A stretch of DNA of 64,000 bases, from contig NZ_JAKNQL010000010.1 of the NCBI RefSeq assembly GCF_022662375.1, forward strand, positions 1 to 64,000, given 5' to 3'. The notes beneath the pieces were generated by a model. That model had not been told where the DNA came from, did not search any database, and worked only from the letters and a program-made list of their open reading frames with translations. Source of the stretch: Pseudomonas sp. CROZ-RG-20F-R04-15 (lineage in GTDB: Bacteria; Pseudomonadota; Gammaproteobacteria; Pseudomonadales; Pseudomonadaceae). The position numbers and the translations under genes are program-made. Each line of letters starts with the position of its first letter. Positions within the stretch are counted from its first letter, which is position 1. Below, piece after piece: positions 8,589 through 17,211 of this stretch.

Positions 8589-10103
8589 ATGAAGCGCAAG
8601 AATATTCTTTTCATCATGGCCGATCAGATGGCCGCGCCAATGTTGCCGTTCTACGGCCCTTCGCCGATCAAACTGCCGAATCTCTCGCGCCTCGCCGAAC
8701 AAGGCGTGGTCTTCGATGCTGCTTACTGCAACAGCCCGTTGTGCGCGCCGTCGCGTTTCACCTTGGTCAGCGGCCAATTGCCGAGCAAGATTGGCGCCTA
8801 TGACAACGCTGCCGATTTCCCTGCCGACGTTCCGACTTACGCCCACTACCTGCGACGCCTCGGTTATCGCACCGCGTTGTCCGGGAAAATGCACTTCTGT
8901 GGCCCGGACCAATTGCACGGTTATGAAGAACGCCTGACCAGCGATATCTACCCGGCCGATTACGGTTGGGCAGTGAATTGGGATGAGCCGGATGTGCGGC
9001 CGAGCTGGTATCACAATATGTCTTCGGTGCTGCAGGCAGGGCCATGTGTGCGCACCAACCAGCTCGATTTCGACGAAGAGGTGGTGTTCAAGGCGCAGCA
9101 ATACCTGTTCGATCACATCCGCGAGGATGGCGACCAGCCGTTCTGCCTGACCGTATCGATGACTCACCCACACGATCCGTACACAATTCCCAAGGCGTTC
9201 TGGGACTTGTACGACGATGGCGATATCCCGCTTCCGACAACGCCGGAGCAGCACGAACTCGACCCGCACTCGCAGCGTCTGCTCAAGGTTTATGACCTGT
9301 GGGATAAACCATTGCCTGTGGATAAGATTCGCGACGCGCGCCGGGCGTACTTCGGGGCGTGCAGCTATATCGACGCCAACGTCGGCAAACTCCTGCAAAC
9401 CCTTGAAGAAACCGGCCTGATCGATGACACCATCATCGTCTTCTCGGGTGATCACGGCGACATGCTTGGCGAAAAGGGCCTTTGGTACAAAATGCACTGG
9501 TATGAGATGGCTGCCCGCGTGCCGCTGTTGATAAGTGCGCCTGGACAGTTCGCTTCAGGCCGGGTCAGCGCTGCCGTGTCTACCGCCGACCTGCTGCCGA
9601 CATTCGTCGAACTGGCCGGCGGCACGCTGGAACCGGGTTTGCCGCTGGACGGCCGCTCACTGGTTTCACACCTGCAAGGGCAGGGCGGCCATGACGAAGT
9701 GTTCGGCGAATACATGGCCGAAGGCACCGTCAGCCCATTGATGATGATCCGTCGCGGCGCCTACAAATTTATCTACAGTGAAAGCGACCCTTGCCTACTC
9801 TTCGACGTAGACAACGATCCGCGCGAACTCGAAGAACTCAGCCAATCGCCGCAACATCGCCAGCTGTTCGACGACTTTCTTGCCGAAGCGCGGGCCAAGT
9901 GGGACATTCCGGCGATCCACCAGGAAGTACTGGCCAGTCAACGCCGCCGCCGTTTTGTCGCCGACGCGTTAACCATCGGCAAGCTGAAGAGCTGGGATCA
10001 CCAGCCGCTGGTCGACGCCAGTCAGCAGTACATGCGCAACCACATCGACCTCGATGATCTGGAACGCAAAGCACGTTATCCACAACCCTGCCAAAACCAA
10101 TAA
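8589..10103 (+). CDS. betC: choline-sulfatase
   Basis: A 504-residue type I sulfatase that hydrolyses choline-O-sulfate to choline and sulfate in the cytoplasm, feeding glycine-betaine synthesis and sulfur supply. The sulfatase signature LCAPSR at 51-56 places the formylglycine-forming cysteine at 52. Asp12 (in IMADQM) and the later VFSGDHGDMLGEKG block supply metal ligands. C-terminal residues match the choline-sulfatase C-terminal domain (RRRFVADALTIGKLKSWDHQP). There is no signal peptide. It is followed 16 bp later by a choline-binding protein gene, so the two are probably one transcript controlled by the divergent LysR regulator. Confidence 0.95.
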   Translation: MKRKNILFIMADQMAAPMLPFYGPSPIKLPNLSRLAEQGVVFDAAYCNSPLCAPSRFTLVSGQLPSKIGAYDNAADFPADVPTYAHYLRRLGYRTALSGKMHFCGPDQLHGYEERLTSDIYPADYGWAVNWDEPDVRPSWYHNMSSVLQAGPCVRTNQLDFDEEVVFKAQQYLFDHIREDGDQPFCLTVSMTHPHDPYTIPKAFWDLYDDGDIPLPTTPEQHELDPHSQRLLKVYDLWDKPLPVDKIRDARRAYFGACSYIDANVGKLLQTLEETGLIDDTIIVFSGDHGDMLGEKGLWYKMHWYEMAARVPLLISAPGQFASGRVSAAVSTADLLPTFVELAGGTLEPGLPLDGRSLVSHLQGQGGHDEVFGEYMAEGTVSPLMMIRRGAYKFIYSESDPCLLFDVDNDPRELEELSQSPQHRQLFDDFLAEARAKWDIPAIHQEVLASQRRRRFVADALTIGKLKSWDHQPLVDASQQYMRNHIDLDDLERKARYPQPCQNQ

Positions 10104-10119
10104 TGTTAAGGGGAAGTCC

Positions 10120-11040
10120 ATGGGCAAGTTATCCACAGTAGTGACGATTGGCCTGATCGCGTTGAGCAGTACTTCGGCCTTCGCCGAGCAGAGCTGCGAC
10201 ACGGTGAAAATGGCTGATCCGGGCTGGAGCGACATCGCCGCGACCAACGCCATCACCGGGTTTCTGCTGGATGGCATGGGCTACAAGGCCAAGGTCGACA
10301 CCCTTGCGGTGCCGATTACCTTTGGCGGTTTGAAGGATGGCCAGGTAGATGTGTTCCTCGGCAACTGGATGCCGGCGCAGCAGGGCTTCTACGACAAGTT
10401 CGTCGCCACCGGCGATGTCACGCAACTGGCGAAGAACCTCGACGGCACCGAGTTCACCCTCGCCGTGCCTGACTATGTGTGGGACGCGGGTGTGCATAAC
10501 TTTGCCGACCTGAACAAATACGCCGACAAGTTCGACAAGAAGATCTACGGCATCGGCTCGGGCGCCCCAGCGAATATCTCGCTGCAGGAAATCATCAAGA
10601 AGAACGACTTCGACATGGGCCAGTGGAAGCTGATCGAGTCCAGCGAGCAGGCGATGCTGGCTGAAGTCTCGCGAGCGGTGAAGAAGCAGAAATTCGTCAC
10701 CTTCCTCGGCTGGACCCCGCACCCGATGAACGTGCAGTTGAAGATGCATTACCTGAAGGGCGGCGAGAAATACTTTGGCGACACTGGCAGCGTGTTTACG
10801 TTGACGCGCAAGGGCTACGCCGAGGCGTGTCCGAATGTGGGTAAATTGCTGACCAACCTGTCGTTCACTCAGGAGATGGAAAACAGCATCATGGCTGAGG
10901 TGGTGAACAAGAAGGTCAGCAATGCCGAGGCAGCGAAGGCGTGGATCAAGGCGAATCCGGCGGTGTTGGATAAGTGGCTGGATGGGGTTAAGACGGCTGA
11001 CGGGAAGGATGCGTTGGCGGCGGTGAAGGCGAAGCTTTGA
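10120..11040 (+). CDS. choX: choline ABC transporter periplasmic binding protein
   Basis: A 306-residue periplasmic solute-binding protein of the OpuAC/ProX family, ChoX branch. The start at 10120 (MGKLSTVVTIG) has AAGGGGAAG upstream, and residues 1-22 form a signal peptide ending AFA. Conserved blocks include KMADPGWSDIAATNAI, VDVFLGNWMPAQ and FLGWTPHPMN, which carry the aromatic residues that cage the quaternary ammonium of choline. It follows betC closely. No permease or ATPase gene follows, so it must use a transporter encoded elsewhere or serve one in trans (inference). Confidence 0.9.
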   Translation: MGKLSTVVTIGLIALSSTSAFAEQSCDTVKMADPGWSDIAATNAITGFLLDGMGYKAKVDTLAVPITFGGLKDGQVDVFLGNWMPAQQGFYDKFVATGDVTQLAKNLDGTEFTLAVPDYVWDAGVHNFADLNKYADKFDKKIYGIGSGAPANISLQEIIKKNDFDMGQWKLIESSEQAMLAEVSRAVKKQKFVTFLGWTPHPMNVQLKMHYLKGGEKYFGDTGSVFTLTRKGYAEACPNVGKLLTNLSFTQEMENSIMAEVVNKKVSNAEAAKAWIKANPAVLDKWLDGVKTADGKDALAAVKAKL

Positions 11041-11082
11041 TTTGGGGTTGTTCTGAATTTTGCTCGGCTTGAGATTTTTGCC

Positions 11083-11241
11083 CCCTCACCCCAGCCCTCT
11101 CCCCCAAGGGGGCGAGGGGGAAAGGGAGCCGATCTTCGCGCTGTTCAAAACTTGAGTTCTACTGGATATCTCAGGTCGGTGTACCTCTCTCATTCACCTC
11201 GGTCAGTCCCCTCTCCCTCCGGGAGAGGGCTAGGGTGAGGG
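11083..11241. repeat. GC-rich inverted repeat element (second repeat family)
   Basis: The gap between choX and the SulP gene holds two imperfect, oppositely oriented GC-rich blocks: 11083-11128, beginning CCCTCACCCCAGCCCTCT, and 11205-11241, ending with the complementary AGGGCTAGGGTGAGGG. Each block is itself hairpin-forming (CCCCCaaGGGGG at 11101-11112; CTCCCTCCGGGAG at 11211-11223). The layout is REPIN-like but the sequence is unrelated to REPINs 1-3. It could terminate choX transcription. Confidence 0.7.
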
Positions 11242-11294
11242 CCTTTCCCCTGACACCCTGATAACCTTGAAAAAAACCCCAACCGCGAGGACCC

Positions 11295-12863
11295 ATGGCC
11301 TTCCCCAGCCGCCACTCTCTCTTCCCCTTCCTCACCTGGCTACCACGGCAAACCCGTGCCAGCGTAGGACGGGATCTGATCGTCGGCCTCAGCGGCGCAA
11401 TTCTCGCGTTACCCCAGTCGATTGCCTACGCTCTGATCGCCGGCCTGCCACCCGAATATGGCCTCTACGCCGCAATCATTCCGGTATTGATCGCTTGCCT
11501 GTGGGGTTCATCGTGGCATCTGATCTGCGGCCCGACAGCGGCCATTTCGATCGTGCTGTACGCCAGCGTCAGTCCTTTGGCCGTACCCGCATCGCAGGAC
11601 TACATCACGCTGATCCTGCTGCTGACCTTCCTCGCCGGGATTTTCCAATGGCTGCTCGGTTTGCTGCGCTTCGGCGCTTTGGTGAATTTCGTCTCGCACT
11701 CGGTGGTGCTGGGGTTCACCCTCGGCGCGGCGGTAGTGATTGCCATCGGGCAATTGCCGAATCTGCTGGGGCTGGATCTGCCGGCCAAGGCCACAGCGCT
11801 GGCGAGTCTGATGGATCTGCTGCAACACCTCCGGGGTGTGGATAAACCTTCGCTGGTGCTCGGTGTGGCGACGGTGGTCGTCGGTGTCGTGTTGAAACAA
11901 TTGTTGCCGCGCTGGCCGACGCTGTTGATAACTCTCGCATTGGCCAGTTTGCTGGTGTGGCTGTGGCCGGCGATGTTCGGTCATGTGCATCTGGTCAGCG
12001 CATTCGTCGGGCGGTTACCGCCGTTCAGTGCGTTGCCGCTGGATCTGGATTTGATCTTGCGCCTGCTGCCGAGTGCAGTCGCGGTGGGCATGCTCGGGCT
12101 GGTCACCAGCCTGTCGATTGCCCGCTCGATTTCGGCGCGTTCGCAGCAATTGCTCGATGCCAATCAGGAAGTCCGCGCGCAAGGTTTATCGAATATTGTC
12201 GGCGCGTTCTTTTCCGGGTCACTGTCAGCCGGATCGTTTACCCGTTCCGGTTTGAGTTACGAGGCGGGCGCCTGCTCGCCGCTGGCCGGGATTTTTTCGG
12301 CGATCTGGGTGGCGTTGTTTGCGATTTTCGGCGCGGGGCTGATTTCGCATATTCCGATTCCGGCGATGGCGGGCAGCATCCTGCTGATTGCCTGGGGTCT
12401 GGTCGATCATCGCGGCATTCGTGCCTTGCTGCGGGTCAGCCGTGCCGAGTTCGTGGTGATGGCCCTGACTTGCCTGGCGACGTTGCTGCTGGAGTTGCAG
12501 ACGGCGATTTATGCCGGTGTGCTGGCATCACTGTTCTTCTACCTCAAGCGCACCTCGCAACCGCGCGTGCAGCATTGGCGCGACGGCGAGGACGATGTGT
12601 TGCGCGTCGGTGGCTCGATCTTTTTCGGCGCCAGCCATTACCTGCAGGTGCGCTTACAACGGATGCATGGCGCGCGGGTGGTGATTGAGGCGCAGCAGAT
12701 CAACTTCATCGACTATTCGGGCGTGGAGATGCTGCATCAGGAGGCGCGGCGGTTGTTGCGCCAGAATCGCAGCCTGACCTTGCGCCGGGCGCGGCCGCAG
12801 GTGGTGGAGGAGTTGAGGAAGCTGGAAGGGCCGGAGAAATGTCCGATCCGGTTTGAAGATTGA
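11295..12863 (+). CDS. SulP family inorganic anion transporter with STAS domain
   Basis: A 522-residue SulP (SLC26-like) transporter. The N-terminal roughly 400 residues are strongly hydrophobic and include the family motifs ALPQSIAYALIAGLPPEYGLYA and CGPTAAIS. The last roughly 100 residues form a STAS domain (VVIEAQQINFIDYSGVEML). Family members carry sulfate, bicarbonate or other anions. Its place downstream of choline sulfatase suggests handling the sulfate released, but a repeat element separates it from choX and it could have its own promoter. Start ATG with GAGG four bases upstream. Substrate not determinable. Confidence 0.88.
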   Translation: MAFPSRHSLFPFLTWLPRQTRASVGRDLIVGLSGAILALPQSIAYALIAGLPPEYGLYAAIIPVLIACLWGSSWHLICGPTAAISIVLYASVSPLAVPASQDYITLILLLTFLAGIFQWLLGLLRFGALVNFVSHSVVLGFTLGAAVVIAIGQLPNLLGLDLPAKATALASLMDLLQHLRGVDKPSLVLGVATVVVGVVLKQLLPRWPTLLITLALASLLVWLWPAMFGHVHLVSAFVGRLPPFSALPLDLDLILRLLPSAVAVGMLGLVTSLSIARSISARSQQLLDANQEVRAQGLSNIVGAFFSGSLSAGSFTRSGLSYEAGACSPLAGIFSAIWVALFAIFGAGLISHIPIPAMAGSILLIAWGLVDHRGIRALLRVSRAEFVVMALTCLATLLLELQTAIYAGVLASLFFYLKRTSQPRVQHWRDGEDDVLRVGGSIFFGASHYLQVRLQRMHGARVVIEAQQINFIDYSGVEMLHQEARRLLRQNRSLTLRRARPQVVEELRKLEGPEKCPIRFED

Positions 12864-12883
12864 TCTCGGGATCGCACATACCT

Positions 12884-12972
12884 TGTGGGAGCGAGCCTGC
12901 TCGCGAAGACGGAGGCACATCCAACATTGATGTGTCAGACAGACCGCTTTCGCGAGCAGGCTCGCTCCCACA
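12884..12972. repeat. REPIN 3: inverted pair of REP sequences
   Basis: 24-bp complementary arms at 12884-12907 and 12949-12972 share the same GAGCGAGCCTGCTCGC core as REPIN 2 and are separated by 41 bp. It occupies nearly all the space between the convergent ends of the SulP gene and aroE. Confidence 0.9.
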
Positions 12973-12979
12973 TGGGTAT

Positions 12980-13801
12980 TTATTGGGCCAACTGGCGGCG
13001 CAGTTCGGCTAATACTGGCGCTGTGTCCGGGCGTACGCCGCGCCACAGGTAAAATGCCTCAGCCGCCTGTTCAGCGAGCATGCCCAAGCCATCCATCGAC
13101 ACCGCCGCGCCATGTTCACTGGCCCAGCGGCAAAACGCCGTCGGCTCTTTGCCGTACATCATGTCGTAGCACAGGGTCTTGCCCGGCTCGATCAGGCTCG
13201 GCGCAATCGGCGGCACATCACCAGTAAGACTGGCCGACGTCGCATTGATGATCACGTCCACCGGCTCGCGCAACCAGTCGAAACCACTGGCCGACACCGG
13301 CCCCAGGTCGCAGAACAACTCCGCCAGCAACTCAGCCTTGTCCACCGTGCGATTGGCAATGATCACCGACGCTGGTTTCTCCGCCAGCAAAGGCTCCAGC
13401 GCCCCGCGCACAGCGCCACCGGCGCCGAGCAACAGGATACGTTTGCCAGTCAGGCTGAACCCGGCATTCACCGTCAAATCTCGCACCAGCCCGGCGCCGT
13501 CGGTGTTGTCACCGAGCAACGAGCCATCAGCCAGTTTGCTCAAGGTGTTCACCGCGCCGGCCCTTTGTGCGCGGGCGGTCAGACTGTTGGCCAGACGATA
13601 GGCGTCTTCCTTGAACGGCACGGTCACGTTGGCACCGCGACCGTCCTGGAAAAACGCCGTGGCGCAACCGGAAAAATCGTCGAGCGGCGCCAGCAGGGTG
13701 CTGTAGTCGAGGCTCTGCCCGGTCTGCTCGGCAAACAGCTTGTGAATCATCGGCGATTTGCTGTGACCAATCGGATTACCGAAAACGACATAACGATCCA
13801 T
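12980..13801 (-). CDS. aroE: shikimate dehydrogenase (NADP+)
   Basis: A 273-residue cytoplasmic enzyme reducing 3-dehydroshikimate to shikimate with NADPH in the aromatic amino-acid pathway. The substrate-binding SKSP lies at 14-17, catalytic Lys64 in NVTVPFKEDA, and Asp101 in GDNTDGAGL. The NADP-binding loop LLLGAGGAVRGAL follows. Length and motifs are those of AroE rather than YdiB. The gene starts 9 bp after the hemF stop, so hemF-aroE form an operon, the usual order in Pseudomonas. Confidence 0.96.
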   Translation of the reverse strand: MDRYVVFGNPIGHSKSPMIHKLFAEQTGQSLDYSTLLAPLDDFSGCATAFFQDGRGANVTVPFKEDAYRLANSLTARAQRAGAVNTLSKLADGSLLGDNTDGAGLVRDLTVNAGFSLTGKRILLLGAGGAVRGALEPLLAEKPASVIIANRTVDKAELLAELFCDLGPVSASGFDWLREPVDVIINATSASLTGDVPPIAPSLIEPGKTLCYDMMYGKEPTAFCRWASEHGAAVSMDGLGMLAEQAAEAFYLWRGVRPDTAPVLAELRRQLAQ

Positions 13802-13810
13802 CAGAAATCC

Positions 13811-14725
13811 TCAGGCCTCGGCCAGCCAGTCGCGGTCCTGCAGAAAGTATTCGGTCAGGCGCGCTTCTTCGCTGCCAGGCTCGGCCTTCCAGTCGTAGCC
13901 CCAGCGCACTTGCGGCGGCAGCGACATCAGAATCGACTCGGTACGCCCACCCGATTGCAGGCCGAACAGCGTGCCACGGTCATAAACCAGGTTGAACTCG
14001 ACGTAGCGGCCACGGCGGAATTCCTGAAACTCACGCTGTTGAGCGGTGAACGCATCATTTTTGCGGCGCTGCACGATCGGCAGATACGCATCAATGTAAG
14101 CGTCGCCGATGGCCCGCATGAAGGCGAAGCTGGTGTCGAAATCCCACTCGTTCAAATCATCGAAAAACAGGCCACCAATGCCGCGCGGCTCGTGGCGATG
14201 CTTGATATGGAAGTAGGTATCGCACCAGGCTTTGTAGCGCGGATAGACGTCCGGGCCGAACGGCGCGCAGGCCTGTTCGGCAACGCGGTGCCAATGAATG
14301 CAGTCTGCTTCGTTGCCGTAATACGGGGTCAGGTCGAAGCCGCCACCAAACCACCAGACCGGTTCTTCACCTTCTTTCTCGGCGATGAAGAAACGCACAT
14401 TGGCGTGGGACGTCGGCACGTGCGGGTTGTGCGGATGAATCACCAACGACACGCCGAGGGCTTCAAAACCACGGCCGGCCAGTTCCGGGCGGTGGGCGCT
14501 GGCTGACGGTGGCAGACCGCTGCCGAAGACGTGGGAAAAGTTGACGCCGCCCTTTTCGATCAGCGTGCCGTTCTCGATCACGCGGGTGCGACCGCCACCG
14601 CCGGCAGGCCGGGTCCAGGCGTCTTCGACGAAGCGCGTGCCGCCGTCCTCGGTTTCGAGAGCCGCGCAGATGCGGTCTTGCAGGTCGAGCAGATAGGCCT
14701 TTACGGCGTCGGTGCGGGTCGTCAT
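13811..14725 (-). CDS. hemF: oxygen-dependent coproporphyrinogen-III oxidase
   Basis: A 304-residue cytoplasmic enzyme that oxidatively decarboxylates coproporphyrinogen III to protoporphyrinogen IX in haem synthesis. The start at 14725 (MTTRTDAVKAYLL) matches the family N-terminus; the open frame runs 75 codons further upstream but that stretch looks non-coding and crosses the qor promoter region. Signature blocks WWFGGGFDLTPYY, HRHEPRGIGGLFFDDL and FNLVYDRGTLFGLQSGGRTES are all present. It is cotranscribed with aroE and divergent from qor. Confidence 0.97.
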   Translation of the reverse strand: MTTRTDAVKAYLLDLQDRICAALETEDGGTRFVEDAWTRPAGGGGRTRVIENGTLIEKGGVNFSHVFGSGLPPSASAHRPELAGRGFEALGVSLVIHPHNPHVPTSHANVRFFIAEKEGEEPVWWFGGGFDLTPYYGNEADCIHWHRVAEQACAPFGPDVYPRYKAWCDTYFHIKHRHEPRGIGGLFFDDLNEWDFDTSFAFMRAIGDAYIDAYLPIVQRRKNDAFTAQQREFQEFRRGRYVEFNLVYDRGTLFGLQSGGRTESILMSLPPQVRWGYDWKAEPGSEEARLTEYFLQDRDWLAEA

Positions 14726-14874
14726 GGCTTCACCTTGAATCGGGCGGCGCCCCGCAGGCGGGCGACGCAAATGGGCGCGTAGCATACCACCGCACAACGG
14801 CGCGCCGCAGTTGACGAAGATCAAGCATGGGAGTTGGATAGGGGGCTTACGAACGACCCAAGGAGAGCAGGCAG

Positions 14875-15852
14875 ATGGCAAAGCGTATCCAGTTCCGCGC
14901 CCACGGCGGCCCCGAAGTGCTCGAATATGTTGACTACCAACCCGCTGCACCTGGCCCGAATCAGGTGCGCGTGGCCAACAAGGCGATCGGCCTGAACTTC
15001 ATAGACACCTATTACCGCAGCGGTCTGTACGCACCGCCCGCCTTGCCATCCGGCCTGGGGGCTGAAGGTGCAGGCATCGTCGATGCCGTGGGCAGCGACG
15101 TCACCCGCTTCAAGGTCGGCGATCGCGTCGCTTATGGCAGCGGCCCATTGGGGGCTTACAGCGAATTGCATGTGCTGCCCCAGGACAACCTGGTGCACCT
15201 GCCCGACGAAATCAGTTTCGAAACGGCTGCCGGGGTCATGCTCAAGGGCCTGACCGTGCAATATCTGCTGCGCCAGACCTACGAACTCAAGGGTGGCGAA
15301 AGCATTCTGTTCCACGCCGCGGCCGGTGGCGTCGGGTCACTGGCCTGCCAGTGGGCCAAGGCGTTGGGCGTGAAGCTGATCGGTACCGTCAGCTCCAAAG
15401 AAAAAGCCGAACTGGCCAAGGCCAATGGCGCTTGGGCGACCATTGACTACAGCCACGAAAACGTTGCCCAGCGCGTGCTGGAGTTGACCGACGGTAAAAA
15501 AGTCCCGGTGGTCTATGACGGCGTCGGCAAGGACACTTGGCTGACCTCCCTCGACAGCGTGTCCCCACGCGGCCTGGTCGTGAGCTTCGGCAATGCTTCC
15601 GGTGCGGTGGACGGGGTCAATCTGGGCATTCTGGCCGCCAAAGGCTCGCTTTACGTGACCCGACCGACATTGGCGACTTATGCCAACAATGCCGAGAGTC
15701 TGCAGCGGATGGCCGATGAGTTGTTCGAGATGATCATCAGCGGCAAATTGAAGGTGGACGTCAGCCAGCGATATCCACTGGCTGACGCGGCGAAGGCGCA
15801 AACCGAACTGTCGGCGCGGCGCACCACTGGCTCCACCGTTCTGCAACCCTGA
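14875..15852 (+). CDS. qor: quinone oxidoreductase, NADPH-dependent (MDR superfamily)
   Basis: A 325-residue zinc-free medium-chain dehydrogenase/reductase of the QOR type. The N-terminal GroES-like domain includes GAEGAGIVDAVGSDV, and the nucleotide-binding fold shows HAAAGGVGSLACQWAKALG. The C-terminus FEMIISGKLKV...YPLADAAKAQTELSARRTTGSTVL is typical of Qor. It reduces quinones with NADPH by one electron. A GGAGAGCAG site precedes the start. It is divergent from hemF, as in other pseudomonads, and convergent with the cluster that follows. Confidence 0.93.
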   Translation: MAKRIQFRAHGGPEVLEYVDYQPAAPGPNQVRVANKAIGLNFIDTYYRSGLYAPPALPSGLGAEGAGIVDAVGSDVTRFKVGDRVAYGSGPLGAYSELHVLPQDNLVHLPDEISFETAAGVMLKGLTVQYLLRQTYELKGGESILFHAAAGGVGSLACQWAKALGVKLIGTVSSKEKAELAKANGAWATIDYSHENVAQRVLELTDGKKVPVVYDGVGKDTWLTSLDSVSPRGLVVSFGNASGAVDGVNLGILAAKGSLYVTRPTLATYANNAESLQRMADELFEMIISGKLKVDVSQRYPLADAAKAQTELSARRTTGSTVLQP

Positions 15853-15874
15853 AACCCTGTTATTTGACAAAGTA

Positions 15875-15904
15875 CCCGGGCGAGCCTCAAGAGGCTGGCC
15901 CGGG
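15875..15904. terminator. imperfect GC-rich hairpin between convergent genes
   Basis: CCCGGGCGAGCCTC and GAGGCTGGCCCGGG pair around a short loop between the stop of qor and the stop of the PaaK-like ligase gene. No long T-tract follows on either strand, so termination is likely but not certain. Confidence 0.5.
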
Positions 15905-15909
15905 ACGTC

Positions 15910-17211
15910 TCACCTCTCGACAAAAAACGGCGTCTTGCCTGCCAGGGTGGTTGCGAAATCACCACGGGGCAGACGCTGTACCTGCAGGCCCAGCACACCG
16001 GGCAATCTGAGCAATGCGTTCGATTGCGCCTCGTTGTGCAAAGCCTGTTCGATGACACGTTCAGCAGCGGCCGGCAATCGGTCCTGAGCAATAAGCAGCC
16101 GCAGGTGCGCACCGTCGGCCTGTCGATCGATCTGCACCTGCACATCCGAAGCGTGCAGTTCGGGCAACGCTTCTGCGAGCACATTCAGAACCTGGCGCTG
16201 AGTGATGATCGCTCCGCCCAGCTTGATCGAAGTTTCGATTCGGCGCTGCAATTCCAGTATTGGCAAAGCGCTGCCACAGGCACAGCCGGATTGGCTGGGC
16301 AAAACTCGCCCACGATCACCAATGCGGTACCGCAACAAAGGCACCTGATCGGGCAGCAAAGGGGTCAGCAGAAACTCTCCGGGTTCACCGTCCACCACCG
16401 TTTGCAGGCTTAAAGGATCGACCACTTCAAGCAGCATGGCGTCTGCATGCAGATGGTAGAAACCATGCTCAAGGTGCGCGCACTGGAAACCGATCGGGCC
16501 GGTCTCCGTCGAGCTATAACCCAACGATCGTATGTTCAGGGCCGGCCAGTCTCGTGCCAATTGCTCGCGTAACGGCTGACGGCAAGGTTCACCGATGTAG
16601 TAGAGCCATCTCAAACTGCGCAGCTGCACCCCATCGACATCAGCATGATTGAACAGCGCCTCGGCGAACGAGGGCGTGCAGATCAAAGCATCGGCCGCTT
16701 GTGAATGAATCAACTCGGCAATGCGCTGCATGCCCATCAGAGCGCCTGCTGGCAGCAGACGCGCGCCAATGTGCTGGACGATGGCCGCCGCGTATTGAAA
16801 GGCTCCCTGCATTTCACCAGGCGTCAGACAATTGATGACGACACGGGGCGGGTCATTGCTCGCAGCAAACATTCGCGCACCCAAGGGCACGATGCTGTCG
16901 TTGAATGCCCAGGAATGGGTGATGTGCTTGCGATTGCCGGTGCTGCCACCTGAAGTCAGGGTCAGCCCACCGCCCGGTGCGCGATGTGACGCTTCGCTGA
17001 GGTGGGCAAAAAGCAACCCGCCCTGATCGTCCTCCACGGCGAGGATCGGTAGCCGATGCAGATCCTCTGCGGTCTGTACGTGTTGAATCGGCGGACACAG
17101 CGTGCAGAACCAGGGCAGCGACCGCGCATAGTCCAATTTACGCGCGAAGGCCTCTGCGGCTGCAGCCTGAACGGTCTTTGCACAGCTCCGTTGCATCAGG
17201 TCACTGCACAT
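15910..17211 (-). CDS. PaaK-like adenylate-forming ligase (last gene of the five-gene cluster)
   Basis: A 433-residue member of the adenylate-forming superfamily, nearest in style to phenylacetate-CoA ligases and LuxE-like acyl-protein synthetases. The phosphate-binding loop TSGGSTGNRKH lies at about 86-96, the second motif YSSTETGPIGF in the middle, and the YRIGDRGRV hinge region follows. The start at 17211 (MCSDLMQRS) has AGGGAGAG nine bases upstream and overlaps the preceding stop by 11 bp; a frame-extending ATG at 17265 is less likely. It should activate a carboxylic acid as acyl-AMP and pass it to a thiol, but no carrier protein is encoded nearby. The true acid substrate is unknown. Translational coupling to the oxoamine synthase gene suggests shared pathway use. 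Confidence 0.75.
   Translation of the reverse strand: MCSDLMQRSCAKTVQAAAAEAFARKLDYARSLPWFCTLCPPIQHVQTAEDLHRLPILAVEDDQGGLLFAHLSEASHRAPGGGLTLTSGGSTGNRKHITHSWAFNDSIVPLGARMFAASNDPPRVVINCLTPGEMQGAFQYAAAIVQHIGARLLPAGALMGMQRIAELIHSQAADALICTPSFAEALFNHADVDGVQLRSLRWLYYIGEPCRQPLREQLARDWPALNIRSLGYSSTETGPIGFQCAHLEHGFYHLHADAMLLEVVDPLSLQTVVDGEPGEFLLTPLLPDQVPLLRYRIGDRGRVLPSQSGCACGSALPILELQRRIETSIKLGGAIITQRQVLNVLAEALPELHASDVQVQIDRQADGAHLRLLIAQDRLPAAAERVIEQALHNEAQSNALLRLPGVLGLQVQRLPRGDFATTLAGKTPFFVER

Noticed and set aside
1444..12972. CRISPR array
   Set aside because: The repeated units are inverted REP doublets, not regularly spaced direct repeats, and no cas gene is present.
13811..14950. N-terminal extension of hemF by 75 codons
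   Set aside because: Family N-terminus is at 14725 and the extension is Arg/Gly-rich, overlapping the divergent qor promoter area.
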